Shown here: positions 33,448 to 41,880 of the stretch, one piece after another
Position numbering within the stretch: position 1 is the first letter of the stretch
Layout: every line of letters starts with the position of its first letter
Source of the DNA: Lachnospiraceae bacterium
GTDB taxonomy: Bacteria > Bacillota > Clostridia > Lachnospirales > Lachnospiraceae
Reading direction: 5' to 3'
Assembly: GCA_022781395.1 (NCBI GenBank)
Contig: JALETS010000056.1
Location: 1 to 41,880, forward strand
Length of the DNA: 41,880 nt
The notes under the pieces: model-generated
Told to the model about the DNA's origin: nothing
Seen by the model: only the letters and a program-made list of their open reading frames with translations
Databases searched by the model: none
Translations under genes and position numbers: made by a program

Positions 33448-33831
33448 ATGTTAAACGAAGAAAGAATCATCCTGATGACGAAGCTTGCTTCCTATGAGGA
33501 GAATGAAGGCAGAAGAAATGTTGCCATAGGAAGTTACTTTCGCAGTGATTACATTGGATGGCAGGTGTTAAAGTCCATTATAAGTGCTACCATTGCATTT
33601 GTAGTGGTTTTTGCCATGTATATTTTTTATGATTTTGAAGTATTTATGATGGACATCTATAAGATGGACCTTATGGAGTTCGCAAAGCAGACTCTATTCC
33701 TGTATCTGGGGGTAGTGGGCGTTTATGCGGTTATTTCGTATATAATTTATACGATTCGATATAATAGGGCCAAAAAGAGTCTGAAGCTGTATTATATGAA
33801 TCTTCGCCGGTTAACCAATATGTATAAATAG
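33448..33831 (+). CDS. Unknown two-span membrane protein
   Basis: A 127-residue protein that I do not recognise. The N-terminal ~45 residues are soluble (LNEERIILMTKLASYEENEG). Two membrane segments follow at ~46-70 (SIISATIAFVVVFAMYIFYD) and ~82-105 (LFLYLGVVGVYAVISYIIYT), and a basic amphipathic tail NRAKKSLKLYYMNLRRL. GGAAGGATC precedes ATG 33448. It lies between yvyF and another unknown membrane protein, 41 nt apart, and upstream of cdaA, so the pair may form a unit. Function unknown. Confidence 0.65.
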   Translation: MLNEERIILMTKLASYEENEGRRNVAIGSYFRSDYIGWQVLKSIISATIAFVVVFAMYIFYDFEVFMMDIYKMDLMEFAKQTLFLYLGVVGVYAVISYIIYTIRYNRAKKSLKLYYMNLRRLTNMYK

Positions 33832-33871
33832 CTGTGTTATTTGCGAAGATGTACGGAAAGTGAAAGGATTT

Positions 33872-34837
33872 ATGATGACTACCTTACTTGTTGCAAAGCA
33901 GATATTAATGACTCTGTATAGTAAATATGAAGTATATATTACACCGCTTTTGAAGTTTCTTCTGGCGCTGATATCTTTACTGCTCATAAACTCCAGACTT
34001 GGATATATGGACAGTATCGATAAGCTTACAGTGGTGCTGATTGTGGCGTTAATGTGTTCCTTTATGCCTATGAATTTTATTGTGATCATGGCAGCGCTGT
34101 TCACACTGCTCCATCTGTATTCTTTCAGCCTGGAGTGTGCGGTAGTGGTCGGGGCAGGATTCCTGCTCATGTTTCTGCTGTATCTGAGATTTTCACCTAA
34201 GGACACATTGGTGGTATTGTTGCTGCCTATTTGCTTTTTATTAAAGATTCCGTATGTGATTCCCATTGCAATGGGACTGATCGGTACTCCGGCATCAGCA
34301 GTATCTGTTGCCTGTGGCGTTATTGCTTACTATATGATTCATTATATAGTCCAGAACGTGTCGGTCATTGCGTCCATGGCAGACGAAGAGACAGCGGCTA
34401 AGTTCAAATTCATTATCGACGGACTGATTGGCAATAAAGAAATGGTGGTAACGATTATAGCGTTTATCATTACGGTTATACTGGTATATATCATCAGAAG
34501 ACTGAGTATGGATTATGCATGGACTATTGCCATGGCAGCGGGAGCCATAGTCAATATTATGATTCTTCTTGTGGGCGATCTGATGTTTGACACAAATGTG
34601 GCTTTGTTTGGTGTGATTCTTGGAACAATCATTTCACTGCTTTTGACAGCGGTGCTTCAGTTCTTTGTATTTAACGTGGACTATAGCCGGACGGAAAAAG
34701 TGCAGTTTGAGGATGATGAATATTATTATTATGTGAAGGCTGTGCCGAAAGTAACTGTTGCCAAAGCTGAGAAAAAGGTCAAACAGATTAGCAGCCAGAC
34801 AATGAAAAATACTCAGAGAACCAGAAATACACGATGA
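33872..34837 (+). CDS. Unknown polytopic membrane protein upstream of cdaA
   Basis: A 321-residue protein that I do not assign. About eight to nine hydrophobic segments are visible (for example ~20-40, 46-63, 66-85, 90-107, 117-140, 144-160, 192-212, 222-241, 250-272), then an acidic/tyrosine patch FEDDEYYYYV and a basic C-terminal tail rich in K/Q/R (~285-321). I chose ATG 33872 after GAAAGGA; GTG 33860 or ATG 33875 are alternatives. It sits ~25 nt before cdaA with the same orientation, which suggests an envelope or c-di-AMP link, but there is no direct proof. Confidence 0.65.
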   Translation: MMTTLLVAKQILMTLYSKYEVYITPLLKFLLALISLLLINSRLGYMDSIDKLTVVLIVALMCSFMPMNFIVIMAALFTLLHLYSFSLECAVVVGAGFLLMFLLYLRFSPKDTLVVLLLPICFLLKIPYVIPIAMGLIGTPASAVSVACGVIAYYMIHYIVQNVSVIASMADEETAAKFKFIIDGLIGNKEMVVTIIAFIITVILVYIIRRLSMDYAWTIAMAAGAIVNIMILLVGDLMFDTNVALFGVILGTIISLLLTAVLQFFVFNVDYSRTEKVQFEDDEYYYYVKAVPKVTVAKAEKKVKQISSQTMKNTQRTRNTR

Positions 34838-34871
34838 GATGACAGAGTAGAACAGAGGGAAGGTGAGAGGC

Positions 34872-35741
34872 GTGCAGCAACTGAATAAATTGATGGAGAC
34901 TTATCTGTATAACCTGCATATGCCTTCCATTCACTGGACCGATGTTGTGGAAATTTTTATTCTGACTTTTCTTGCATATCATATTCTGGTCTGGGTTAAA
35001 AATACGAGAGCATGGGCACTTTTAAGAGGTGTTGTTGTAATTGCTGTGTTTATTTTGATCGCAGCTATTTTCAGAATGAATACAATTCTATGGATTGTAT
35101 CTAATGTATTCAGTATTGCAGCCATTGCGATTGTGGTTGTGCTGCAGCCTGAGCTTCGTAAAGCGTTGGAGGAACTGGGCAGGAAAAATCTGTTTTCTTC
35201 GATTCTGTCATTTGATGCGTCTAAACCGGCGGACGGTCGTTTTTCAGACCGTACGATCAATGAAATTGTGAAGGCCTCCGTGGAAATGGGTAAAGTGAGA
35301 ACCGGCGCATTGATTGTTATTGAACAGAAGCAGTCCCTAAGTGAATATGAAAGAACGGGAATTGATGTGGATGCTTTAATCTCCAGTCAGCTCCTTATTA
35401 ATATTTTTGAACATAACACACCCTTGCATGACGGTGCGGTTATTGTGCGGGGTAATCGTATTATTTCTGCTACCTGTTATCTGCCGCTGTCAGACAATAT
35501 GGCACTCAGCAAAGATTTGGGAACCAGGCACAGGGCCGGTGTCGGAATCTCGGAGGTTACTGATTCTTTAACTGTGATTGTTTCAGAGGAAACCGGTAAG
35601 ATCAGTGTTGCCTACGGAGGACAACTGGAAAGCGGATTGGATGCAGAGCGATTGAGAACAAGACTGTCAGAGATACAGGATAAACCGGTGGAAGAGAAGA
35701 AGCGGAAGTTGTGGAAAGGCAGGTCCAGGAATGAAGAATAA
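34872..35741 (+). CDS. cdaA: CdaA, membrane-bound diadenylate cyclase
   Basis: A 289-residue enzyme that makes c-di-AMP from two ATP. Three membrane helices at ~23-42, 48-68 and 70-91 anchor it. The DAC domain (~105-270) has the catalytic D187-G-A189 (HDGAV) and R219-H-R221 (TRHRAG) motifs, and GALIVIE near 145. c-di-AMP controls potassium, osmolyte and wall homeostasis in Firmicutes. I chose GTG 34872, six bases after AAGGTG; GTG 34863 is a longer alternative. It overlaps cdaR by 11 bases, so they are coupled. The order cdaA-cdaR-glmM is conserved across Firmicutes. Confidence 0.95.
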   Translation: MQQLNKLMETYLYNLHMPSIHWTDVVEIFILTFLAYHILVWVKNTRAWALLRGVVVIAVFILIAAIFRMNTILWIVSNVFSIAAIAIVVVLQPELRKALEELGRKNLFSSILSFDASKPADGRFSDRTINEIVKASVEMGKVRTGALIVIEQKQSLSEYERTGIDVDALISSQLLINIFEHNTPLHDGAVIVRGNRIISATCYLPLSDNMALSKDLGTRHRAGVGISEVTDSLTVIVSEETGKISVAYGGQLESGLDAERLRTRLSEIQDKPVEEKKRKLWKGRSRNEE

Positions 35742-37011
35742 ACTAACCAAAAACTGGGGTCTGAAGCTGGGTTCGTTTCTGTTTGCGGTTGCTTTGTGGA
35801 TCATTGTTACAAATATCAATGATCCGGTTATTCCGTATAAGGTATCAGATGTGCCTGTTACCATCAGAAATGCAAATCTGATTACGGATAAAGGCCAGAT
35901 TTATGAGGTACTGGATGGTACGGATGTGATTGATGTGGTCACAATAACAGCCCCCAGGTCCATTATTGACTCTTTAGATAAAAGTAATGTAGTAGCTGTA
36001 GCGGATATGAATGATCTGACCAGCTTAAATACGATAAGCATTAAACTTTCTACCAATAAATACAATGATAAACTGGAAAGTATCAAGGGCAGTATTGACA
36101 GTGTGAAACTGAATATTGAGGACAAACAGACCAAGTCACTGCCTTTGAAAACCAATACTACCGGCGAAGTGCGGGAAGGTTATGTAGTGGGGGATGTTAC
36201 CACGGATCAGAACCTGGTTAGAATTTCCGGTCCTAAATCTGTTATTTCGCAGATCAGTAAAGCAGTGGTAGAGGTAGATGTATCCGGATTTACCAGCAAC
36301 ATTGGTACCGATGCAGATATTCACCTTTTTGATGAAAATGACAAAGAGATTAAGTCAGGCAGTATTGAGAAAAGTATCAGTAAAGTGCGGGTTAATGTAG
36401 ACATTCTGGAGATTAAGTCTGTGCCGATCCAATATAATGTGACAGGTGTTCCCGGGGATGGATATCGTATGACAGGCGAGATTGAGGGAAGCCGGAATTA
36501 TGTGAATATTGCAGGTAAATCCAAGATCGTTGAGAGTATTGATGCAATTGAGGTATCTGAGAGTGCTATTGATGTGACCGGCGCAAAGGAGAATGTTACG
36601 GCAGCCATTGATCTTAAGAATTATCTGCCGAGCGGTGTGATTCTTGCGGATGAAAACTTCAGCGGTAAAGTGAACGTGACAGTGTTCATAGAGCCGGAAG
36701 TTGAGAGAACCGTGAAAATTGATGTACAGAGTATTGGTATTACGGGTGTTCCTGAAGGATATGAAGCAACCATAACAGATCCGGAAGAAACCTGTGATAT
36801 TACGCTGGTAGGTCTTGCATCCGAACTGAATAATATTGCAGTAGAGGAAATAACGGCAACGGTTGATGTGGCAGCCTGGTTTGAGGAAGAAGAGGTTGAG
36901 GAACCGACAAGAGGTAATTACTGGATTCCGATTACGGTGCAGATCGGAGAGGAGTCGATTGCTTTGCAGAAAGAAGTGCAGGTACATGTGCATATTACCG
37001 AAGCTGAGTAG
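35731..37011 (+). CDS. cdaR: CdaR (YbbR-domain) regulator of diadenylate cyclase
   Basis: A 426-residue membrane-anchored protein. One N-terminal transmembrane anchor (~9-27, LGSFLFAVALWIIVTNI) is followed by four YbbR repeats on the outside, each beta-rich with a VxGxxxxV pattern (visible near 160, 245 and 330: VRISGPKSVI, VNIAGKSKIV, ITLVGLASEL). It binds CdaA in the membrane and modulates its activity; in Bacillus and Listeria the effect is activating or inhibitory by condition. The start overlaps cdaA. glmM follows 54 nt later. Confidence 0.92.
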   Translation: MKNKLTKNWGLKLGSFLFAVALWIIVTNINDPVIPYKVSDVPVTIRNANLITDKGQIYEVLDGTDVIDVVTITAPRSIIDSLDKSNVVAVADMNDLTSLNTISIKLSTNKYNDKLESIKGSIDSVKLNIEDKQTKSLPLKTNTTGEVREGYVVGDVTTDQNLVRISGPKSVISQISKAVVEVDVSGFTSNIGTDADIHLFDENDKEIKSGSIEKSISKVRVNVDILEIKSVPIQYNVTGVPGDGYRMTGEIEGSRNYVNIAGKSKIVESIDAIEVSESAIDVTGAKENVTAAIDLKNYLPSGVILADENFSGKVNVTVFIEPEVERTVKIDVQSIGITGVPEGYEATITDPEETCDITLVGLASELNNIAVEEITATVDVAAWFEEEEVEEPTRGNYWIPITVQIGEESIALQKEVQVHVHITEAE

Positions 37012-37065
37012 GGTTGAAGTGCTATTCATGTATTTTAAATAAAGTAGAAGGGATAGGAAAATATT

Positions 37066-38415
37066 ATGAGCAGATTATTTGGTACGGACGGTGTTCGCGG
37101 TATTGCAAATGAGGAATTGACTCCGCAGCTGGCAATGCAGCTTGGGCAGGCCGGTGCTTATGTTCTTACAAAGGAGAACGCACATAAGCCCACGATCATG
37201 GTTGGCTGTGATACAAGAATTTCAGGAGATATGTTAGCCAATGCGCTGATGGCAGGAGCCTGCTCCGTTGGTGCAAACGCTGTATATGTAGGTGTTGTCC
37301 CTACACCGGCAGTAGCATATCTTACGAGAAAATATAAGGTGGATGCCGGTGTTGTGATTTCAGCATCCCATAATGCAGTGGAATTTAACGGTATCAAATT
37401 TTTTGATGGTGACGGATATAAACTTCCGGATTCCTTGGAAGATGAGATTGAGGCACTGATTAAGAGTGATATGCAGGGTGTAAAATTTCCTACAGGCGCT
37501 GGAGTGGGTAAGATTAAATATCGTACCGATGCCAGGGAAGAGTACATTAATCATGCAATGAAAGCTGTCAATGTAGATCTGAGAGGTATGAAGATTGTAT
37601 TGGATTGTGCGGAAGGCGCCTCCTACTATACTTCTGTGGAGACCATGAAGGAATTGGGAGCCGAGGTTGTAGCCATCCACAATAATCCGGATGGTACCAA
37701 TATCAATGCCAATTGCGGTTCTACGCATATGGAAGAGCTGCAGGCAAGAGTAGTATATGAGAAAGCTCAGGTTGGTCTGGCATTTGATGGAGATGCTGAC
37801 AGACTTCTTGCAGTGGATGAATTGGGCAACATTGTAGACGGAGATCAGATCATGGCACTGGTTGGCAATCATATGAAGCAGCAGGGTAAGCTGAAGCATG
37901 ATACGATTGTTGCAACCGTAATGAGTAATCTGGGATTTTTCCTGATGGGTGAGAAGAACGGCATCCATATGGAGCAGACCAAGGTTGGCGACCGCTATGT
38001 GTTGGAGCGGATGAAAGAGATTGATGCAAGTCTTGGTGGGGAACAGTCCGGTCATGTAATTTTCTTAGATGAGAATACAACCGGTGACGGACTTCTCAGT
38101 GCCCTGCATTTACTGCAGGTAATTGTTGAGACCGGCAAACCGCTGTCTGAACTGAAGAAGATTATGGATGTTATGCCACAGGCGCTTGTAAATGCTAAGG
38201 TGCCTAATCATAAAAAAGAGAAATATATGGATTATCCGGAGATTGCAGAGGCAATTGAGGCATTGAATAAGAAGTTTGCAGGAGAAGGTCGAGTGCTGAT
38301 CAGACCATCCGGAACAGAGCCCCTTGTCAGAGTTATGATCGAAGGTAAAGACCAGAAAATGATTGAAGAGGAAGCTAAGAAATTGGCAGAATTAATCCAG
38401 AATATTATGTTATAG
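37066..38415 (+). CDS. glmM: GlmM, phosphoglucosamine mutase
   Basis: A 449-residue enzyme converting glucosamine-6-phosphate to glucosamine-1-phosphate for peptidoglycan precursor synthesis. The start [20 protein letters not shown], active-site serine loop [13 protein letters not shown] (~100), metal loop DGDADR (~240), sugar loop GEQSGH and phosphate loop RPSGTEP are all present. Length is standard. It binds CdaA in several Firmicutes and lowers c-di-AMP synthesis, so this cluster ties wall supply to the messenger. ATG 37066 follows GGGATAGGAAA. Confidence 0.97.
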   Translation: MSRLFGTDGVRGIANEELTPQLAMQLGQAGAYVLTKENAHKPTIMVGCDTRISGDMLANALMAGACSVGANAVYVGVVPTPAVAYLTRKYKVDAGVVISASHNAVEFNGIKFFDGDGYKLPDSLEDEIEALIKSDMQGVKFPTGAGVGKIKYRTDAREEYINHAMKAVNVDLRGMKIVLDCAEGASYYTSVETMKELGAEVVAIHNNPDGTNINANCGSTHMEELQARVVYEKAQVGLAFDGDADRLLAVDELGNIVDGDQIMALVGNHMKQQGKLKHDTIVATVMSNLGFFLMGEKNGIHMEQTKVGDRYVLERMKEIDASLGGEQSGHVIFLDENTTGDGLLSALHLLQVIVETGKPLSELKKIMDVMPQALVNAKVPNHKKEKYMDYPEIAEAIEALNKKFAGEGRVLIRPSGTEPLVRVMIEGKDQKMIEEEAKKLAELIQNIML

Positions 38416-38509
38416 CTCTTGTGATACAGGAGAAAAAATGTTATATTTAAAATAGGCTGTGTTTGAGGGGGTTAAGCACCAGCCAGACATGAAAGTGGAG
38501 GAAAAGGGT

Positions 38510-38773
38510 ATGGTAAGCCAAAAGGTAGTCATCAAAAACCCGACAGGGCTACATCTAAGACCGGCAGGCATCCTATGTAAAGAAGCGATGCAGTTCAAAT
38601 CATTAATAACATTTACATTTAGAGAGAATACAGCGAATGCTAAGAGTGTTCTAAGTGTGCTGGGTGCATGTGTTAAGTGTGGCGATGAGATCGAGTTTGT
38701 ATGTGATGGCGAAGACGAGAAAGAAGCACTTGAGGCATTGGTCAGTGCGGTAGAGAGCGGACTCGGAGAATAA
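38510..38773 (+). CDS. ptsH: HPr family phosphocarrier protein
   Basis: An 87-residue HPr-like carrier. The phosphorylatable H15 lies in TGLHLRPAG, and S46 in NAKSVLS is the HPr kinase site, so both PTS transport and catabolite-control roles are possible. I chose ATG 38510, after GGAGGAAAAGGG; an in-frame longer start has no support. It stands alone between glmM and leuA, without ptsI, as often in Clostridia. A Crh-type protein would lack H15, so this is HPr. C23, C54 and C57 are unusual extra cysteines. A terminator follows. Confidence 0.9.
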   Translation: MVSQKVVIKNPTGLHLRPAGILCKEAMQFKSLITFTFRENTANAKSVLSVLGACVKCGDEIEFVCDGEDEKEALEALVSAVESGLGE

Positions 38774-38783
38774 AGTCATTAGT

Positions 38784-38813
38784 AAGCCTGTTGTATTCAA
38801 CAGGCTTTTTCTT
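38784..38813 (+). terminator. Rho-independent terminator after HPr
   Basis: AAGCCTGTTG (38784-38793) pairs perfectly with CAACAGGCTT (38798-38807) around a TATT loop and is followed by T's. It ends the glmM-HPr transcript before leuA. Confidence 0.92.
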
Positions 38814-38873
38814 ATGCATTCTATGCGATATAAAACGCATGAGCAGCAGAAAAGGATAATAGGAGGAATTATT

Positions 38874-40556
38874 ATGTTAAATTACAAGCGGTACCGTAAA
38901 AATCCGGTAATTGATTATCCGGAAAGAGAATGGCCTAATAAGGAGATTGAGAAAGCACCGGTATGGTGCAGTGTAGATCTGCGGGATGGTAATCAGGCGT
39001 TGATCGATCCAATGATCGTATCGGAAAAAATTGAGTTTTTTAATTATTTGATCAAATTGGGATTTAAGGAGATTGAGATTGGTTTTCCGGCTGCCAGTCA
39101 GATTGAGTTTGATTTTTTACGTCAGCTGATTGATAGAAAGCTGATTCCTGATGATGTGGTAGTGCAGGTTCTGACACAATGCCGTGAAGAACTGGTGGAG
39201 AGAACCTTTGAATCCATTGCGGGTTGTAAGCAGGCCATTGTACATATTTATAATTCTACCTCTACGTTACAGAGAGATGTAGTATTTAACATGGACAAAG
39301 AGCAGATCATCAATATTGCAGTGGAAGGAACCAGAATGGTTAAGAAGCATGCAGAGAAATTCCCGGGCAAGATTATTTTAGAGTATTCTCCGGAAAGTTT
39401 TACCGGTACAGAGCTTGATTTTGCTTTGGATATCTGTACGGCTGTACAGGAAGAGTGGGGGCCTACTAAGGAAAATCCCATGATAATCAATCTGCCCTCC
39501 ACAGTGGAAATGAATACACCGAATGTATATGCAGATCAGATCGAGTGGATGAATAAGCATTTTAAAAACAGGGAAAGCATTATCTTAAGCGTACATCCTC
39601 ATAATGACAGAGGTACGGGTGTTGCAAGTGCGGAGCTGGCGCTTCTCGCAGGTGCTGACCGTGTGGAAGGTACTTTGTTCGGTAACGGAGAGAGAACAGG
39701 TAATGTTGATATTCTGAATATTGCCTATAATATGTTCTCACAGGGTATTGATCCTAAGCTGGCTATTGAACATGTCAATGAAAGCATTGAAATATATGAG
39801 AGATGTTGCAAGATTCCGATCCATCCGAGACATCCATATGCGGGTAAGCTTGTATTTACCGCATTCTCAGGATCTCACCAGGATGCGATCAACAAGGGCG
39901 TTAAGGCTATGAAGGAACGTCAGAGCGAGATATGGCAGGTGCCTTATCTGCCTATCGATCCGGCAGATATCGGAAGAGAGTACGAGCCGATCGTACGTAT
40001 CAATTCCCAGTCCGGCAAGGGTGGCGTAGCCTTTATCATGGATACTTATTTCGGATTCAAGCTGCCGAAAGGAATGCACAAGGAGTTTGCCAACGTCATC
40101 CAGAAGGTTTCCGAGAAGCAGGGTGAGGTATCGCCTGATCAGATTATGGATAACTTCAGAGAACAGTATCTGGATAAGAAGGAACCGATTCATTTCCGTA
40201 AGCTGCGTGTGGATGATTTAAGCGGTGAGACGAAGTCTCAGTTTGACACGAAGGTAACCGTTGTGTATACGGATGCCGGTGTGGAGAAATCCTTTGAGGC
40301 AGTCGGCAATGGTCCTATCGATGCCGTAAAACGTGGTTTACAGGAAGCCTTGAATATAGACATTAAAATTCTGGATTACGAAGAGCATGCATTGCAGAGT
40401 GGCTCTAATTCCCAGGCGGCAGCATATATCCACCTGCTTGATGTGGAAAGCGGCAGTGTAACCTATGGTGTTGGCGTAAGCTCCAATATTACACGTGCTT
40501 CTGTGAGAGCAATCTTCTCAGCTATTAACCGTTTAGGACTTGGAAATAAGAAGTAA
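38874..40556 (+). CDS. leuA: 2-isopropylmalate synthase (long, LeuA type 2)
   Basis: A 560-residue enzyme condensing acetyl-CoA with 2-oxoisovalerate, the first step of leucine synthesis. The catalytic domain has SVDLRDGNQALIDPM (~33), QVLTQCREE, and the metal site HPHNDRGTG (~241) with GNGERTGN. The C-terminal ~130 residues are the LeuA allosteric domain. Length and N-terminus MLNYKRYRKNP match the yeast/actinobacterial-type LeuA, common in Lachnospiraceae. I chose ATG 38874 after AGGAGGAATT; the upstream in-frame ATGs lack a site. No T-box or leader peptide was seen. leuB/C/D are not adjacent. Confidence 0.95.
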   Translation: MLNYKRYRKNPVIDYPEREWPNKEIEKAPVWCSVDLRDGNQALIDPMIVSEKIEFFNYLIKLGFKEIEIGFPAASQIEFDFLRQLIDRKLIPDDVVVQVLTQCREELVERTFESIAGCKQAIVHIYNSTSTLQRDVVFNMDKEQIINIAVEGTRMVKKHAEKFPGKIILEYSPESFTGTELDFALDICTAVQEEWGPTKENPMIINLPSTVEMNTPNVYADQIEWMNKHFKNRESIILSVHPHNDRGTGVASAELALLAGADRVEGTLFGNGERTGNVDILNIAYNMFSQGIDPKLAIEHVNESIEIYERCCKIPIHPRHPYAGKLVFTAFSGSHQDAINKGVKAMKERQSEIWQVPYLPIDPADIGREYEPIVRINSQSGKGGVAFIMDTYFGFKLPKGMHKEFANVIQKVSEKQGEVSPDQIMDNFREQYLDKKEPIHFRKLRVDDLSGETKSQFDTKVTVVYTDAGVEKSFEAVGNGPIDAVKRGLQEALNIDIKILDYEEHALQSGSNSQAAAYIHLLDVESGSVTYGVGVSSNITRASVRAIFSAINRLGLGNKK

Positions 40557-40582
40557 TTAATTAGGAATAGTAGGAGGAAAAT

Positions 40583-41299
40583 ATGGAACCAATAGAACAG
40601 CTTCGTACATGGGTTAAGGAAAGCAATGATATTGTGTTTTTTGGCGGCGCCGGAGTGTCTACCGAGAGCGGTATCCCGGATTTTCGAAGTGTGGACGGTC
40701 TGTATCATCAGCAGTATGATTATCCTCCAGAGACGATCTTAAGTCATACCTTTTACAGAAGGATGCCGGAAGAATTCTATCGCTTCTATCGTGCCAAAAT
40801 GCTCTGTTTGGATGCAAAACCAAATGCAGCGCATCTGAAACTGGCACAGTGGGAGCGGGAAGGAAAGCTGAAAGCAGTAGTAACCCAGAATATTGACGGA
40901 CTTCACCAGGCGGCAGGCAGTAAGGTTGTTCTTGAGCTGCATGGTTCCGTACTTCGCAATTACTGTGAGAAATGCGGTAAGTTCTATGATGCGCAGTACA
41001 TACTGCATTCGGATGGGGTACCTGTCTGTGAATGCGGCGGCAGTATCAAACCGGATGTGGTGCTTTATGAGGAAGGGCTGGATCAGAAGACACTGACAGA
41101 TTCCATACGTTATATCAGTGAAGCAGACGTGCTCATTGTAGGCGGCACCTCTCTGGCAGTATACCCGGCAGCAGGACTTCTGGATTATTATAAGGGTAAT
41201 AAGCTGGTGTTAGTCAATAAGACACCGACACCGAAGGATTCGATGGCAGACCTGATCGTACAGGGAAGCATTGGAGAGATATTCTCTGGGCTGGATTAA
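40583..41299 (+). CDS. Sirtuin, NAD-dependent protein deacylase
   Basis: A 238-residue cytoplasmic sirtuin that removes acyl groups from lysine with NAD. NAD motif GAGVSTESGIPDFRS (~22-36), Q102-NID-105, catalytic H120 (LHGS), and the zinc site C128-x2-C131 ... C149-x-C151, a C-x-C end in place of the usual C-x2-C. No Tyr/Arg desuccinylase pair is obvious, so deacetylation is likely. AGGAGG-like TAGGAGGAAA precedes ATG 40583. It lies 26 nt after leuA and may be co-transcribed. Confidence 0.92.
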   Translation: MEPIEQLRTWVKESNDIVFFGGAGVSTESGIPDFRSVDGLYHQQYDYPPETILSHTFYRRMPEEFYRFYRAKMLCLDAKPNAAHLKLAQWEREGKLKAVVTQNIDGLHQAAGSKVVLELHGSVLRNYCEKCGKFYDAQYILHSDGVPVCECGGSIKPDVVLYEEGLDQKTLTDSIRYISEADVLIVGGTSLAVYPAAGLLDYYKGNKLVLVNKTPTPKDSMADLIVQGSIGEIFSGLD

Positions 41300-41371
41300 A
41301 CGTAAACTTAAAACTTTGGAACTATGTTTATGTGCACAAATATGGTTTAAATAATAGGAAATGAGGTAACC

Positions 41372-41563
41372 ATGGATATTCAGGTAGGAGATATTTTGAA
41401 ATTAAAGAAGCAGCATCCCTGTGGTTCCAAAGAATGGGAAGTCCTGCGTATCGGAGCAGATTTTCGCCTGAAATGTATGGGCTGTGGTCATCAGATTATG
41501 ATTGCCCGCAGGCAGGCGGAGAAAAATGTCAAGGAAATCATCCCCGCGCAAAGAAAGTCCTGA
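41372..41563 (+). CDS. DUF951 small zinc-ribbon-like protein
   Basis: A 63-residue protein of the DUF951 family, which is typically found just upstream of rpsF in Firmicutes. MDIQVGDILKLKKQHPCGSK begins a beta-barrel-like fold; C17 and the KCMGCGHQ motif supply three cysteines, suggesting metal binding. ATG 41372 follows AAATGAGGTAACC. Its function is unknown; nucleic acid or ribosome association is only suggested by position. Confidence 0.88.
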   Translation: MDIQVGDILKLKKQHPCGSKEWEVLRIGADFRLKCMGCGHQIMIARRQAEKNVKEIIPAQRKS

Positions 41564-41644
41564 TTAAAGAAATTTTAATTTAGTTTCATTTTTTTGAGAA
41601 AATCCCTTGCGGTTTGAGGGGAGCTATGTTATTATAACTATTCG

Positions 41645-41653
41645 TGATATACT
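41645..41653 (+). promoter_or_regulatory. Extended -10 promoter of rpsF
   Basis: TG-A-TATACT (41645-41653) is an extended -10 that would start the message near 41660, just before the leader hairpin. A second candidate is TTGCGG (41607-41612), 17 bp, TATTAT (41630-41635). Either may be used. Confidence 0.45.
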
Positions 41654-41679
41654 AATTTGACTGGAAGTCAAACATCCTT

Positions 41680-41701
41680 GCTCCTTCCGACAGAAAGGGG
41701 C
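41680..41701 (+). promoter_or_regulatory. Candidate S6:S18 leader motif of rpsF
   Basis: GCTCCTT (41680-41686) pairs with AAGGGGC (41695-41701), one G-U pair, and the 8-nt loop opens with CCG, the trinucleotide conserved in the S6:S18-binding leader found upstream of rpsF in many bacteria. Its place just before the rpsF ribosome site fits. I cannot check the full consensus. Confidence 0.4.
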
Positions 41702-41727
41702 CAGAGACCAAAAGGAGGTAACGAAGC

Positions 41728-41880
41728 ATGAACAAATACGAATTAGCCGTTGTTGTTAGTGCAAAGATCGAAGATGACGAAAGAGCTGCTACTTTAGAGA
41801 AAGCAAAAGCTTTAGTAGAAAGATTCGGTGGAAAGATTACAAATGTTGACGACTGGGGTAAGAAGAGATTAGCTTACGAA
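41728..41880 (+). CDS. rpsF: Ribosomal protein bS6 (partial, runs off the window)
   Basis: The first 51 codons are present: MNKYELAVVVSAKIEDDERA at the start and VERFGGKITNVDDWGKKRL near the cut, which are the first beta strand, helix and second strand of S6. AAAAGGAGGTAAC precedes ATG 41728. ssb and rpsR normally follow. Codon use is strongly biased (GTT, GCA, AGA, TTA), as expected of a highly expressed gene. The gene is cut by the window edge, not broken. Confidence 0.95.
   Translation, partial: MNKYELAVVVSAKIEDDERAATLEKAKALVERFGGKITNVDDWGKKRLAYE

Noticed and set aside
1-41880. CRISPR array, prophage or insertion sequence
   Set aside because: No regularly spaced direct repeats, no terminal inverted repeats with transposase other than the lone Rpn gene, and no phage structural genes were seen.

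Overview
The window reads as chromosome from a motile, strictly anaerobic, low/mid-GC Firmicute, most likely Lachnospiraceae (Roseburia/Agathobacter/Butyrivibrio-like). This rests on [FeFe]-hydrogenase maturation genes, flagellar rod genes behind an mbl-type actin gene, a cdaA-cdaR-glmM cluster, strong AGGAGG ribosome sites and many Clostridia-type hypothetical proteins. Almost everything is on the + strand in short, tightly packed operons. The exceptions are a small motility protein (10336-10527) and a doubtful membrane ORF (26373-26570).

Layout. 1-3240 is the most accessory-looking part: an Rpn/PD-(D/E)XK nuclease with a coiled-coil tail, then a DUF2268 putative zinc protease and a MerR-TipAS regulator behind a textbook 19-bp-spacer MerR promoter, then tRNA-Gln(CUG). 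3246-7746 is a Fur/PerR-type promoter, a roughly 245-nt leader with two intrinsic-terminator hairpins, and the operon TM1266-type regulator-hydE-hydG-hydF. 7772-10330 holds an acyl-ACP thioesterase, CvfB and a CPBP membrane protease. 10820-16187 is a divisome/envelope block: PucR/CdaR-type regulator, ftsE, ftsX, a PcsB/EnvC-like M23 protein and a CtpA protease. 16225-21381 is an operon under a yybP-ykoY (Mn2+) riboswitch: P-type cation ATPase, unknown secreted protein, 50-residue membrane microprotein and a Na+/Pi cotransporter-PhoU protein. 21475-26376 is uvrB-uvrA, with uvrA broken by one in-frame TAA. 26854-29970 is mbl-flhO-flgG-flgJ(N). 29989-34837 is recD2, comF, yvyF and two unknown membrane proteins. 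34872-38813 is cdaA, cdaR, glmM and HPr. 38874-41880 is leuA, a sirtuin, DUF951 and the start of rpsF.

How the genes work together. HydE, HydG and HydF build the H-cluster of [FeFe]-hydrogenase; no hydrogenase structural gene lies in the window. FtsEX drives a periplasmic coiled-coil protein of the PcsB/EnvC type to control septal peptidoglycan hydrolysis. CdaA makes c-di-AMP, CdaR regulates it, and GlmM supplies glucosamine-1-phosphate for the wall. The riboswitch operon looks like manganese efflux coupled to phosphate handling.

Best candidates for something undescribed: (1) the Fur-family-box leader with tandem terminators and a possible leader ORF ahead of the hydrogenase maturation operon; (2) the manganese-riboswitch operon with two unrecognised small proteins; (3) the MerR-TipAS/DUF2268 pair. 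The uvrA nonsense codon is either a real loss of nucleotide excision repair or a sequence error.
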